Assembly (NCBI RefSeq): GCF_034314105.1
Contig: NZ_JAVIWJ010000001.1
Coordinates: 2,667,501-2,731,500, forward strand
Length of the DNA: 64,000 nt
Origin: Pseudomonas sp. AB6
GTDB lineage: Bacteria > Pseudomonadota > Gammaproteobacteria > Pseudomonadales > Pseudomonadaceae
Direction: 5' to 3'
Shown here in pieces: positions 35,574 to 44,592 of this stretch. The notes under the pieces are model-generated. The model was not told the DNA's origin, made no database searches, and saw nothing but the letters and a program-made list of their open reading frames with translations. The translations under genes were made by a program, and so were the position numbers. Each line of letters opens with the position of its first letter. Positions within the stretch are counted from its first letter, which is position 1.

Positions 35574-35912
35574 TTAATTGATGCCCAGCTGCTCACGGTT
35601 TTTGTCCAGAATCGCTTTACCGATGCCTTTCACCTCTAGCAGCTCATCGACTGAGGCGAACTCGCCGTTCGCTTCACGGTAAGCGACAATCGCGTTGGCC
35701 TTCGCACTGCCGATTCCACTGAGCTCCTTTTGTAGGGTTTCTGCATCTGCGGTGTTGAGATTGATTTTGGCGGAAGGCTCGGCCTGCGTGGCAACGGCAT
35801 TGACCGACGTCGGCGGCATCGGCGCCGGTTGTGCAACCGGCGCCGCACTGACAGCCACTGAGGCGGTAGTGAAGAATGCAAACAGAATGGATGAGAGAAA
35901 AGCACTGCGCAT
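35574..35912 (-). CDS. ComEA-family helix-hairpin-helix DNA-binding protein
   Basis: A 112-residue exported protein. A signal peptide (MRSAFLSSILFAFFTTASVA, cleavage near SAAPVA) is followed by a linker rich in Ala, Pro and Val. The HhH pair comes next: INLNTADAETLQKELSGIGS and VDELLEVKGIGKAILDKNRE. ComEA binds incoming DNA in the periplasm during uptake. In other pseudomonads such a gene lies just after wbpM at the O-antigen locus end; here about 11 kb of extra DNA separates them. Confidence 0.88.
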   Translation of the reverse strand: MRSAFLSSILFAFFTTASVAVSAAPVAQPAPMPPTSVNAVATQAEPSAKINLNTADAETLQKELSGIGSAKANAIVAYREANGEFASVDELLEVKGIGKAILDKNREQLGIN

Positions 35913-36171
35913 AGGTGACGCTCCATACAGTTAAAGTGAGAAACAGCATTCCGAGGCTGCTTTTCAAAGGTAGTCGAGGGGAGCGGAACGTCAAAAGGGG
36001 ATGGGTTACCAAATATTAAACAGCCTTGAAATAATTATTCGCTTAGCCGTTTTTGAATATATAACTTGAACTACTGAATTTTAAGGCTAAATTTACGCAG
36101 AGCATTACCGTGCGCGATGCCTTATATCTGCGCGAAATCGACCAGAGCGGTAGGGAATTTCTGGAGTCACT

Positions 36172-36330
36172 ATGCTGAATTTTTTTCTGTGGTGGGGCAT
36201 TATTTCAGTAATAGGAACATTTATTGCGTTAAGCCTGATCCAAAGTGGAAAACGTAATAGTCGTAAAGCGGATGCGGATGCGGATGCCCAGCGCGCCCAT
36301 GCCGATGCTCAGACGGCACCGATTAAATAG
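36172..36330 (+). CDS. Small single-pass membrane protein (52 residues)
   Basis: ATG 36172 has GGAG 6 bases upstream. The product starts MLNFFLWWGIISVIGTFIAL, one membrane helix, followed by a charged tail with short ADADADAQ-type repeats and ends APIK. It is too short for usual ORF calling. It has the build of small pseudomonad membrane proteins of unknown role. No family is assigned. Confidence 0.5.
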   Translation: MLNFFLWWGIISVIGTFIALSLIQSGKRNSRKADADADAQRAHADAQTAPIK

Positions 36331-36547
36331 CTGATGGCGATGGTTGTTCCATTCAGCTAGGCATTAGCTGTCATTCGACAATCATCCGTAACAGTATTAA
36401 ACCTTCGGTATCTTTCTTTGCCTACTGACTCGTGAACTGAACGCCATCAACTCAAGTGGCAATCGATCTATTGGTTAACCGCACGCCAGAAAGAACAGAT
36501 CATAATTGCCGCTGACCTGCGTAGTCTCGCTGATGGAGAAGATACCC

Positions 36548-37531
36548 ATGCCTCGCTTGCTGTTGACCGGCGCTAACGGCTTCGTTGGTAAGTTTTTAAT
36601 AGACCGAGCGCGAAGGGCCGGCCACCAGGTTATCGCCCTCACCGGTCACTCACCGCTTGCTGAGATCGCCGCCGATGAGCAGATCACCGCTGACATACGA
36701 GATCCCCAAGACCTCGCACGAGCCGTTGCCCAAGCTCAACCTACTCATATCGTACATTTGGCAGCGATTTCCCATGTGCCTACCAGCTTCCGCGAGCCGT
36801 TGCGGACTTGGCAGACCAATGTGATGGGCAGCATGAATTTGCTCGAAGCCATCCGATTGCATGTGCCCGACGCGTTCGTCCTATTCGCGAGTTCCTCGGA
36901 AGTCTACGGCGCGGCCTTCAAGTCGGGCCAGCCAGTTGACGAACAAACTCGCTGCGAACCACTAAATCCTTACGCGGCGAGTAAGTTGGCCGCAGAAAGC
37001 GCATTCCAAGAGTATTTTCGTCAAGGCATCAAAGGCGTAATCGCCCGCCCGTTCAATCACATTGGTGCGCAACAATCGCCAGACTTCGTCACTGCATCCT
37101 TTGCTCGACAGATCGCCTTGATCGAATCAGGCCAGCAAGTACCAGTGCTTAAGGTGGGTAATCTCGAAGCAAGCCGAGACTTTCTCGACGTTCAGGATGT
37201 CTGTAGCGCCTATCTCGCCGTATTGACGTTAGCCGGCAGCCGCGACTACCCACGCTGCATGAATATAGCCAGTGGACAGCCGCATAAAATTAGCGATGTG
37301 TTGGGTTTGTTGCTCTCTTTAAGCACTGCGAAAATCAGGGTTGAAGTTGATTCAGAAAAGCTGCGCCCATCGGACATTCAGATAGCTGCAGGCGACAACC
37401 AGCGTCTCAGAGAAGCTACTGGATGGAAACCCGTGATTGCGCTGGAGCAAACCCTGCACGACTTATTGGATTACTGGCGCTTACAGGTAAGTTCGACAAC
37501 GAACCGTCAGCCCAGAATTAATGCCCGTTAA
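36548..37531 (+). CDS. rmd: GDP-6-deoxy-D-mannose reductase-like (Rmd) NAD-dependent epimerase/dehydratase
   Basis: A 327-residue extended SDR starting MPRLLLTGANGFVGKFLIDR with a GGAG-type site. The glycine motif TGANGFVG, the active Ser in FASSSEVYG, and Tyr-x3-Lys in YAASKLAAE are intact. The C-terminal blocks (RDFLDVQDVCSAYLAVLTL) resemble GDP-4-dehydro-6-deoxymannose reductases that make GDP-D-rhamnose. That specificity is supported by the facing gmd fragment, since Gmd supplies the substrate. The nearest gmd is truncated, so this Rmd may lack a local substrate supply. Confidence 0.8.
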   Translation: MPRLLLTGANGFVGKFLIDRARRAGHQVIALTGHSPLAEIAADEQITADIRDPQDLARAVAQAQPTHIVHLAAISHVPTSFREPLRTWQTNVMGSMNLLEAIRLHVPDAFVLFASSSEVYGAAFKSGQPVDEQTRCEPLNPYAASKLAAESAFQEYFRQGIKGVIARPFNHIGAQQSPDFVTASFARQIALIESGQQVPVLKVGNLEASRDFLDVQDVCSAYLAVLTLAGSRDYPRCMNIASGQPHKISDVLGLLLSLSTAKIRVEVDSEKLRPSDIQIAAGDNQRLREATGWKPVIALEQTLHDLLDYWRLQVSSTTNRQPRINAR

Positions 37532-37544
37532 CGCTTTCATTACA

Positions 37545-37969
37545 TTAAAACAACTTGCCGCTTTTAACCCGCTCAATATCCCTTGCTACCATCAATTGAC
37601 AAAGTGTTTCCAGGCTTGTCGTTGACTTCCAACCCAGAACATCACGGGCTTTCTTCGCTGAACCGACCAATAGTTCGACTTCAGTGGGGCGACGGAACTG
37701 AGGGTTAACCCGGACAATAGTCTTGCCGGTAGCGACGTCAATACCGTATTCATTTTCTTGAACACCCTTCCACTCCAAGGTGATATCCACCGCTTTGAAC
37801 GCAATATTGACGAACTCCCGAACCGTTTCGCTGCGGTTAGTCGCCAACACAAACGAGTCTGCAACGTCAGCTTGAAGCATCCGCCACATGCCTTCGACAT
37901 ACTCCTTGGCAAAACCCCAGTCGCGCTTCGCGTCAAGATTGCCCAGCTCCAGACAGTCGAGCAAGCCTG
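37545..37969 (-). pseudogene. gmd: GDP-mannose 4,6-dehydratase, C-terminal stub
   Basis: About 140 residues remain ([20 protein letters not shown], then [20 protein letters not shown], ending ERVKSGKLF). They match the last 40 percent of Gmd, which converts GDP-mannose to GDP-4-keto-6-deoxymannose. The [12 protein letters not shown] signature is intact, but the Rossmann motif and active site lie in the missing N-terminal part. Homology stops near 37967, about 55 bases before the IS66/intron block starts. No N-terminal half is found on the far side of the mobile block, so this is a deletion rather than a simple insertion. Its 3' end is 13 bases from rmd's. Confidence 0.88.
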
Positions 37970-38023
37970 AAGCTTAGCTTCTATCCCAGCTATATACGGG
38001 ATAGCTTACCGGTACACATTAAG

Positions 38024-39933
38024 GTCGCGGTAGGGACGGCAGTTGCCTGCCGCCCCCCGCCCAGATCCGTACGTGCGGAACTACCGCATACGGCTCCTGC
38101 CTTGGGTACGTGACGCGAAGCGATCCTCAGGATAAGGATGTGCATTTCTGGGTTTTGGTATGTAGAGGTCGGCAAGGCGTCCGTAGCGTGACCATTGAAG
38201 CCGATGACGCTGGCTGCGACGTTTGAGGGCTTGCCGCCATAGACGGCAAACCGCCGAACGAAAACCACCAAGACGTATCAGGTTTCCCGGCACCGCGTGG
38301 TAATTGAAGTAGCCCCTGACCACCCGGGTAAGCCACTGACCCACGACTTGAACAGATTCGTGGCGTCGGCGTTTCAGCTCATCCCGAATTGCCAGCAGCG
38401 TCGCACGCATTCGCTTCTTGACCGTCAGTCGCAGTATTTGAAAACCACCGCTTCTGTTGGTACTGCAACAGTGCGTGAAGCCCAGGAAGTCAAAGGACTC
38501 CGGTTTACCTAACCCTCTCTTTCTGCGATTTCTCTCCGCAAAACGACCAAACTCAATCAGTCGTGTCTTCGAGGCATTGAGAGATAAACCGAAACGGGCC
38601 AAGCGTTCCTGCAACTGCACCAGAAACTGATGAGCCTGCCATTGCGTCCTGAAACCCACCACGCTGTCGTCCGCGTAGCGCACAACGATCACATCGCCAC
38701 GGGCGTGGCGTTGGCGCCACTGCCTTGCCCACAGATCCAGCACGTAGTGAAGATAGATATTCGCCAACAACGGCGATATCACTGCGCCTTGGGGAGTCCC
38801 CTTGGTCGCAGCCACCCTACGGCCGTCGTCCATTACGCCTGCCTGAAGCCATTTGCAGATCAGTCCGAGCAGGCGCCGGTCTGCAACCCGGTGTCCCAGA
38901 AACATCAGCATCCATTCATGGTCGATCTCATCAAAGAACGACGTAATATCTGCATCCAATATCCAGTTCACCTTCTGGCCTTTCAGCGCGACCGTCAATG
39001 CATCCAGCGCATCGTGCTGGCTCCGCCCCGGCCGAAACCCATACGAGAATCCTAGAAAGTCCTCTTCATAGATCGCATTCAGAACGGTAACAACCGCCTG
39101 CTGAACGATCTTGTCCTCCAGAGAGGCAATGCCCAATGGGCGCAGTCTACCGTCGGCTTTGGGTATGAAAACCCGCCGCGACGGCGTTGCCCGATAGGCT
39201 CCAGTGTGGAGCCTTGCGTGCAAATTGGTCACACGCTGGAGAAGACCTTCCTCATATTCTCGCCACGACATGCCGTCCACGCCCACCGCAGCATCGCGGC
39301 GCAGTGCATAGAAGCTCTGCGCCAATAACTGCGGTGTGATGTGGTGCAGCAATGCCGTGAACTGCATGCCCTTTTCCCTTCGGGCTGCTTCACGTACACC
39401 TTCAAGTCCCATCGACGCGCAACTAATCCGACTCTGTGTTCGGGGCGCGGGGGACGTGTCGGTGTTTCCCTTGGCTACGTCCCTTTCCTCCACCATCTCC
39501 GCAGGGCTCGGCCCTTTGTTCGACGGCTTCTCAGGTACTACGGACGTATCCGACTTCTCAGCGACGTAGACAGCAGGGTTACGGCTTTTGGCCTTTCCTA
39601 CTCCGCCCGGTGCTTGCGCACCGGGCATCGCTGAGATCTCCCAGTTTCTGTGCGAAGGACTTCCCGACGTGCACAGGGTCTCCGACCGCGCGGGATCAGA
39701 GCATGACTGGCGTATAACGCCATGCTCCGTGTTGCCTTCTGCTTCGCTTAACAGCATCGGCATCCCGGACTTGTGATTTCGCGGCTCAATGGCTGGCCCA
39801 TCGGTTTCCCCTGTCAACGCTTCACCCTGCACCTCACGGTGCAACATGCATGACTCGGGGTCTGGTTGATTCGCCATTTCTTACCAGTATCGAACTTTCA
39901 TCGACTATCCTCCGCCAGCTTTAACTGGCGCAC
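38024..39933 (-). mobile_element. Group II intron 1 (at the IS66 tip)
   Basis: On the minus strand the 5' end reads GTGCGCCAG at 39933, a group II GUGYG start. Near the other end a domain V-like hairpin (GCCGTATGCGG...CCGCACGTACGG, about 38060-38100) is followed by a domain VI-like stem ending CCTACCGCGAC at 38024. The length is 1910 bases, with one reverse transcriptase gene inside. The upstream exon contains a CCCACC...GGTGGG hairpin about 20-40 bases before the insertion. Confidence 0.82.
38081..39628 (-). CDS. ltrA: Group II intron reverse transcriptase/maturase
   Basis: The RT fold begins near MQFTALLHHITPQLLAQSFY and includes FSYGFRPGRSQHDALDAL, the catalytic ILDADITSFFDEIDHEW and YADD in VVRYADDSVVGF. 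It is followed by a maturase (X) domain with a DFLGFTHCC block and a GYFNYHAVPGN segment. It copies and splices the intron. The open frame extends to 39877, but the first 80 or so residues overlap intron domain I; a start at 39628 (MPGAQAPGG) or 39496 is likelier. No HNH domain follows, so it probably retrohomes without its own nuclease. Confidence 0.85.
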   Translation of the reverse strand: MPGAQAPGGVGKAKSRNPAVYVAEKSDTSVVPEKPSNKGPSPAEMVEERDVAKGNTDTSPAPRTQSRISCASMGLEGVREAARREKGMQFTALLHHITPQLLAQSFYALRRDAAVGVDGMSWREYEEGLLQRVTNLHARLHTGAYRATPSRRVFIPKADGRLRPLGIASLEDKIVQQAVVTVLNAIYEEDFLGFSYGFRPGRSQHDALDALTVALKGQKVNWILDADITSFFDEIDHEWMLMFLGHRVADRRLLGLICKWLQAGVMDDGRRVAATKGTPQGAVISPLLANIYLHYVLDLWARQWRQRHARGDVIVVRYADDSVVGFRTQWQAHQFLVQLQERLARFGLSLNASKTRLIEFGRFAERNRRKRGLGKPESFDFLGFTHCCSTNRSGGFQILRLTVKKRMRATLLAIRDELKRRRHESVQVVGQWLTRVVRGYFNYHAVPGNLIRLGGFRSAVCRLWRQALKRRSQRHRLQWSRYGRLADLYIPKPRNAHPYPEDRFASRTQGRSRMR

Positions 39934-39977
39934 TAACCGCTCCATAAACCCCACCTAACAAGGGTGGGCTGGATGGG

Positions 39978-41480
39978 TTACCGTGAAATCGCTGGTGTGC
40001 AATTCCATGGCAACAGCGCTTCGAAGTCTTCTACCGTCTGGGCCTGTGGCAACCGCTCAAGTGCGTGGCGCAGCCAGGCATAGGGTTCCTGGCCGTTGGC
40101 TTTAGCCGTTTCGACCAGACTGTACAGTTGAGCACTTGCCGTCGCGCCTTTGGGCGTGTCACTGAACAGCCAGTTCTTGCGACCAATCACAAAAGGCCTG
40201 ATGGCACGCTCTGCTGGGTTATTGTCTATCGGCAAATATCCGGCTTCGGTATAGCGCACCAATTTATGCCAGTTGCTGGCCAGATAGCTGATCGCTTTCC
40301 CCAGCGCGTTTTGCGCGGTCACTTGGCGCTTTGTTTTCTCTAGCCATGCGTGTAGCTGCGTCAGCACAGGAAGACTTTGTTCCTGTCGGCTTTTGTAGCG
40401 AAGTTCATCGCCGACGTCTTTTAAGTCGCGCTCGATACCGTACAGCTTATTAATCCAGTTCAGTGCCATATCGGCACGACCCGTCTTACCCTTCGGTTGT
40501 ACTTTTTGTGCTTCCACGAACTTACGCCGGGCATGGGCCCAGCACCCAAGTCGTTCAACTCCAGCTCGCGCACCTAATGCGTTGTAACCGGCATAATCAT
40601 CGGTCATCAAATAACCCTGATAGCCTTCAAGCAGGCGCGACGGCACCTCTTGCGCACGGCTGGTCGAGTAGTCAAACAGGATGACAGGCTTGTCCGGCGG
40701 TCCTCCTGTTTGTACCCACATCCAAGATTGACTGGTCGGCTCCCGACCAGGCTCTTTCATCACCTGTACCCGCGTTTCATCGCAATGAATGACGCGGCTT
40801 TCCAACAGCCGGTCGCGCATCAAATTGAGCAGCGGTTGCAGATGTGTGCCGCATTGGATGACCCAGCGGGCCAAAGTCTGACGTGGGATATCAATACCGT
40901 GACGACCCAGAACTTTCTCGAAACGATGAAGTGGCAGACCATCAACATACTTAGTGGTCAGCAACATCGCGAGGATACTTGGACTGGCCATACTTTTTTC
41001 AATCAGCTGCGCCGGCTTATCAGCCGTCACTGGCGCCGCTTCGCACCCTCGGCAGCCGTACACTTTACGGATGTGTTTGATCACGCGGATTTGCATCGGC
41101 ACGATCTCCAGCTGCTCGCTGGTCTCTTCACCGATGGCGTGCTTGCGGCAACCGCAAGCACAGGTCAGTTCGTGCTCAGGAAGCTCGTGAATAACTTCGA
41201 TACGTGGCAGATCAGCGGGAAGAGCCTTGCGCTTTCCACGGCGCTTGATCGGCGCTACGACTTCTTCCTCTGATTCTTCTGCCGCAGGTTCGGCAGCACT
41301 TTCAGCCTCATTAAAAAGCGCCAATTGTGGTGTCAGGGCATCAACCGTTTGTTCTGATTTACGTCCGAACAGGCGCTGGCGAAGCAGCGCATTTTCTTCT
41401 TCAAGATGAACGACCTTAGACTGCAGCTGAGCAAGCAATTGCTTGAGCACAGTCGGGTCTTCTGGAAGGCTGTTGGGCAT
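39978..41480 (-). CDS. tnpC: IS66-family transposase TnpC
   Basis: A 500-residue IS66 transposase starting [20 protein letters not shown]. It has an N-terminal coiled coil, the IS66 zinc-binding segment ([15 protein letters not shown] and CRGCEA), and the DDE core with [21 protein letters not shown] and [20 protein letters not shown]. The end is complete ([17 protein letters not shown]). The reading frame is intact even though intron 2 lies 6 bases before its start codon, so expression depends on splicing or on the intron's own promoter. Confidence 0.93.
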   Translation of the reverse strand: MPNSLPEDPTVLKQLLAQLQSKVVHLEEENALLRQRLFGRKSEQTVDALTPQLALFNEAESAAEPAAEESEEEVVAPIKRRGKRKALPADLPRIEVIHELPEHELTCACGCRKHAIGEETSEQLEIVPMQIRVIKHIRKVYGCRGCEAAPVTADKPAQLIEKSMASPSILAMLLTTKYVDGLPLHRFEKVLGRHGIDIPRQTLARWVIQCGTHLQPLLNLMRDRLLESRVIHCDETRVQVMKEPGREPTSQSWMWVQTGGPPDKPVILFDYSTSRAQEVPSRLLEGYQGYLMTDDYAGYNALGARAGVERLGCWAHARRKFVEAQKVQPKGKTGRADMALNWINKLYGIERDLKDVGDELRYKSRQEQSLPVLTQLHAWLEKTKRQVTAQNALGKAISYLASNWHKLVRYTEAGYLPIDNNPAERAIRPFVIGRKNWLFSDTPKGATASAQLYSLVETAKANGQEPYAWLRHALERLPQAQTVEDFEALLPWNCTPAISR

Positions 41481-41486
41481 GGTAAT

Positions 41487-44074
41487 GTCGGGTAGCCCCA
41501 GATCATTACTGATCCGGGGCCCCCTTAGAACCGTACGTGCGAGTTTCCCCGCATACGGCTCAAGCTTACGAAAGCCAGTCTATTACTGGCCGGTCACGCG
41601 GAAGGTGGTTTTTGCAAACCGCTATGCTTAAGTGGCTCCTTGAATCCCTGCTTGTGGCACTGTAAGTGGCAGTCGGGATGGAGCAGTACACGGTTATTTA
41701 GTTTATCCGGGCCGCCATCCACCCGCCTGACAACGTGGTGATCGTGCCAGCCGGTATCCTTGCTGATGGCATGCCCGCATAAAGCACATTTACCCTGTTG
41801 CCGCCTGAAAAGACTCAGTACCTGCCGCCGATACCGGAGCTTATGTAGCATCCGTTGAACCCTTAATGCTTCCCACTTGAACTCCTGTTCTGCATCGTAC
41901 GGCTGATACGCACCCGGCAAGCGCTTGTGACGAACGATTACGGTATCCGCCAGCATGTATAGCTGGCGAAACTTTACTGTCCCGTCGATCCCCTTTACTG
42001 GGTATACAAATGCCCGGTGAATTCCGGAACAGTAATATCGTCGTTTAAGCCAACCAACAGACTTCCTCGGATGCCGACGCTTTGCCCACCTCAAGATCCG
42101 CCAGAAGATAAGGTCCAGCTTGTTAAAGGTGGCTTTCGCCACAACCGGGGAGTGATATTGCGCCCACCCTCGCAGCACTGGGTTCAGTCGCCCCATCAGT
42201 GCGCCCTGAGTAAGGGTTCCGCTGTTTTTTATAATATCTCGCACTTTCCGATAGAACGTTGAAACATTCTTCTTCGCAGGCTTGATAAACAGCTTTGCCT
42301 TTCTGTGCGGCGACTTCGGGACGTACTTCCTAAAATTCCACCCAAGAAAATCAAAGCCTTGATGGATGTGTGCGATGCGCGTTTTTTCTTGCGATAATGC
42401 AACCCCTCGTACAGACAGAAATTGCTCTATCCAAGGCTTGATTTCGTTTTCAAGCAACTCTTTCGAGTTTGCCAAAACCACAAAGTCATCTGCATAGCGC
42501 ACAACCTGAACCTTGGTTTTCTTCGCTTCTATGGTGCCAAAGCGTTTTTTCAAGTGATCTTTCAGCAAAAGCTCCAAACCATTCAAGGTGGCGTTTGCCA
42601 GACAGGGAGAGATGATACCGCCCTGTGGCGTGCCTGCCTCCGTAGCAACAAATTGCCCCCGGTCAACAACCCCGGTTTTCAGCCATTTGCGCAGTATCGT
42701 CTTATCCATTGGGATATTTTGACAAAGCCAATCATGGCTGATGTTATCGAAAAAACCTTTGATGTCCCCTTCCAGAATCCAGACAGGGGCTACTTGGGCG
42801 GCCAGCAAATGAAACAGCTCTACCATTGCGTCGGCCGTCGAGCGATCCGGTCGGAAGCCGTAGCTTCGGGGGTCGCTCTGGCTCTCTACAACAGGTTCAA
42901 TTGCCAGCAGATGAAGCGCTTGCATGGCCCGATCCAACATCGTGGGAATTCCGAGTGGGCGTTTCTCCTGTTTACCAGGTTTCGGTATCCATACCCGCCT
43001 CAACGGTTTAGAACAGTAACCCCGCTTGATCGATAGACACATCACCCCTCGAAGTTTGGCTTGGGGCGTCTCCCACGTTTCGCCATCGCCCCCCCGGCGT
43101 CCTGCGACCCCGGTCCTCCGTGACTCGCCGCACAGCTAAGCATCGCCCATGAAACGAGTGAGTCAGCATGCGTTGCAGGCGCTTCACCTTTCGCCAGTCG
43201 GCCTTCCTTGTTGCCTGCGCAATTTTCAACTGTGTTTTCCGAACGGAGGTTTGAATTCTGGCCCAATCAAGACCGTACCAATTCATGGCCCCATCCAAGG
43301 ACGCAGACGTAACCGAAGTCGGTGGTTGCGTATTCATACAGTCCTGCTCGAAGTTAGAAACTGTTTGCACAGGATCTCTTAGCGTGTACCCGTGCCAACT
43401 TCATAGTTCGACGGAATCAACAGTTGTATTTGCGCTCGTAAACCAGATGCACGTCAGCCAGGGTTTCCCCTGCCGGTAATGTTGAAACCGGTATGCCATC
43501 CGTTACAGACGGTCCTTTGCTTTTTGCATCCTCCTATTCCCCACACTCATCAACGTCCCTTGCGGAAAGTCTGCCGCCGATGTGGCTGGTAAGGCGAGTG
43601 GTCGGGATTGCCACGTTCCCTGAATCGCATCAATTCCCCGTTTAGGCTTCGTCTATCCCCCGGCAGCGCTTCTAGTACCGCATCCCATTACATGACAGGA
43701 ATGGCTGGCTACAATGCCATTTTGGCTGGGGCCGATAATTGCCGTAGGCCCGTCAATCCTTACGAGGGTTCTGTCGACGATTCACATATGTTAGCCATGC
43801 GGGTTGGGTCACTAGTCCCCGTACTACCGTGCAATTCGGTTGTGCTGCGCATCCCGTTACCGGGTTGCACTCTCTTGCGGGAGGGACATTGTTGATCGGG
43901 CTTCACACCCCAAGATTGGCTCCTGACGCATGCCGATCTAGTGAACTGACGGATACACGTCAGGCTCGTTACTCCAGAAAGCGGAGTTGAGCAATGAGAT
44001 CCAGAGCTTACGACTCGTGTTTGACTGCTAACCTATTGAAGTTAAACAGTTGAACACGCGATCTCGTGTCGCAC
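41487..44074 (-). mobile_element. Group II intron 2 (between tnpB and tnpC)
   Basis: The 5' end reads GTGCGACACGAG at 44074 on the minus strand. The 3' end has a clear domain V (GAGCCGTATGCGGGGAAAC then CGCACGTACGGTTC) and a domain VI stem ending GGGGCTACCCGAC at 41487, directly followed by ATTACCATGCCC, the tnpC start. The length is 2588 bases, including about 700 bases of domain I-III ribozyme sequence before the RT gene. Precise excision would place tnpB about 25 bases from tnpC. Confidence 0.87.
41594..43337 (-). pseudogene. ltrA: Group II intron RT/maturase with HNH domain, frameshifted
   Basis: The first part (from 43337) encodes the N-terminal RT-0 region: MNTQPPTSVTSASLDGAMNW, LKIAQATRKADWRKVKRLQR and RRVTEDRGRRTPGG. 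The rest continues in the next frame from about 43090 with KPLRRVWIPKPGKQEKRPLG, the catalytic ILEGDIKGFFDNISHDW, YADD in VVRYADDFVVL, a maturase domain, and a complete HNH nuclease (CALCGHAISKDTGWHDHHVV then NRVLLHPDCHLQC). The switch is at a run of seven C on the plus strand (43089-43095); six would restore one frame of about 580 residues. It could be a real inactivation, programmed slippage or a homopolymer read error. Confidence 0.85.
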
Positions 44075-44094
44075 CATGCCGTGGATTATACCAA

Positions 44095-44454
44095 CTAAGC
44101 GACATATCGCGGCGTCAAAACTTGATGGGGGCGGTTGCGCCAGAGGTCAAAACCATCCAGTAACCAGTTCAATTCCTGGACGGTCAACACAATGGCTTCG
44201 TCCGTGATATCGGGCGACGTTTTGAAGCGTTCTGACTCCAGCCGCTTGAGCCAAAGGCAAAAGCCGTTGCGCTCCCAATACAATATCTTTACCCGATTAC
44301 GGGATTTATTAAGGAACACGAAAAGTACGGGATCGAATACCGCGACTTTGATATCCAGTTCGACTAGAGCCGACAGGCCATCGATGGATTTTCGGAAGTC
44401 TACAGGTTTGGGGTACAGGTACACTTTTTCTACTTTGGCGTCGGGACGCATCAT
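44095..44454 (-). CDS. tnpB: IS66-family accessory protein TnpB
   Basis: A 119-residue IS66 Orf2 protein starting MMRPDAKVEKVYLYPKPVDF at 44454. The signature KPVDFRKSIDGLSALVE and the KILYWERNGFCLWLKRLE block are those of TnpB. TnpB is needed with TnpA and TnpC for IS66 transposition. The upstream tnpA is missing, cut by the IS3-family element, so this IS66 copy cannot move on its own. Confidence 0.92.
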   Translation of the reverse strand: MMRPDAKVEKVYLYPKPVDFRKSIDGLSALVELDIKVAVFDPVLFVFLNKSRNRVKILYWERNGFCLWLKRLESERFKTSPDITDEAIVLTVQELNWLLDGFDLWRNRPHQVLTPRYVA

Positions 44455-44592
44455 GATTGGCTGGCTCCAAAAAATCGGGAGTGCAGCATCGCGCCTCAAC
44501 GGCGCGCTTTGAAGGTGGGGCAGTTACAACATTTCCATGCTGATCACCCTATGTTCTCCTGCTCAAAAAGTGAGCAGAAGCAGTTGAACACC

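Larger units (their letters stand above)
38023..44592 (-). mobile_element. IS66-family element (truncated) carrying two group II introns
   Basis: On the plus strand the terminal G (38023) and TAACCGCTCCATAAACCCC (39934 onward) restore the IS66-type end GTAAC... once the first intron is removed. tnpC (39978-41480) and tnpB (44095-44454) are in IS66 order. The other end, with tnpA, is lost where an IS3-family element begins at 44593. Without both introns about 2.1 kb of IS66 sequence remains. Confidence 0.8.

Noticed and set aside
38081..39877. Full 598-codon reverse transcriptase frame
   Set aside because: The first 80 or so codons fall in intron domain I sequence and are unlike the RT family; a shorter start was used.
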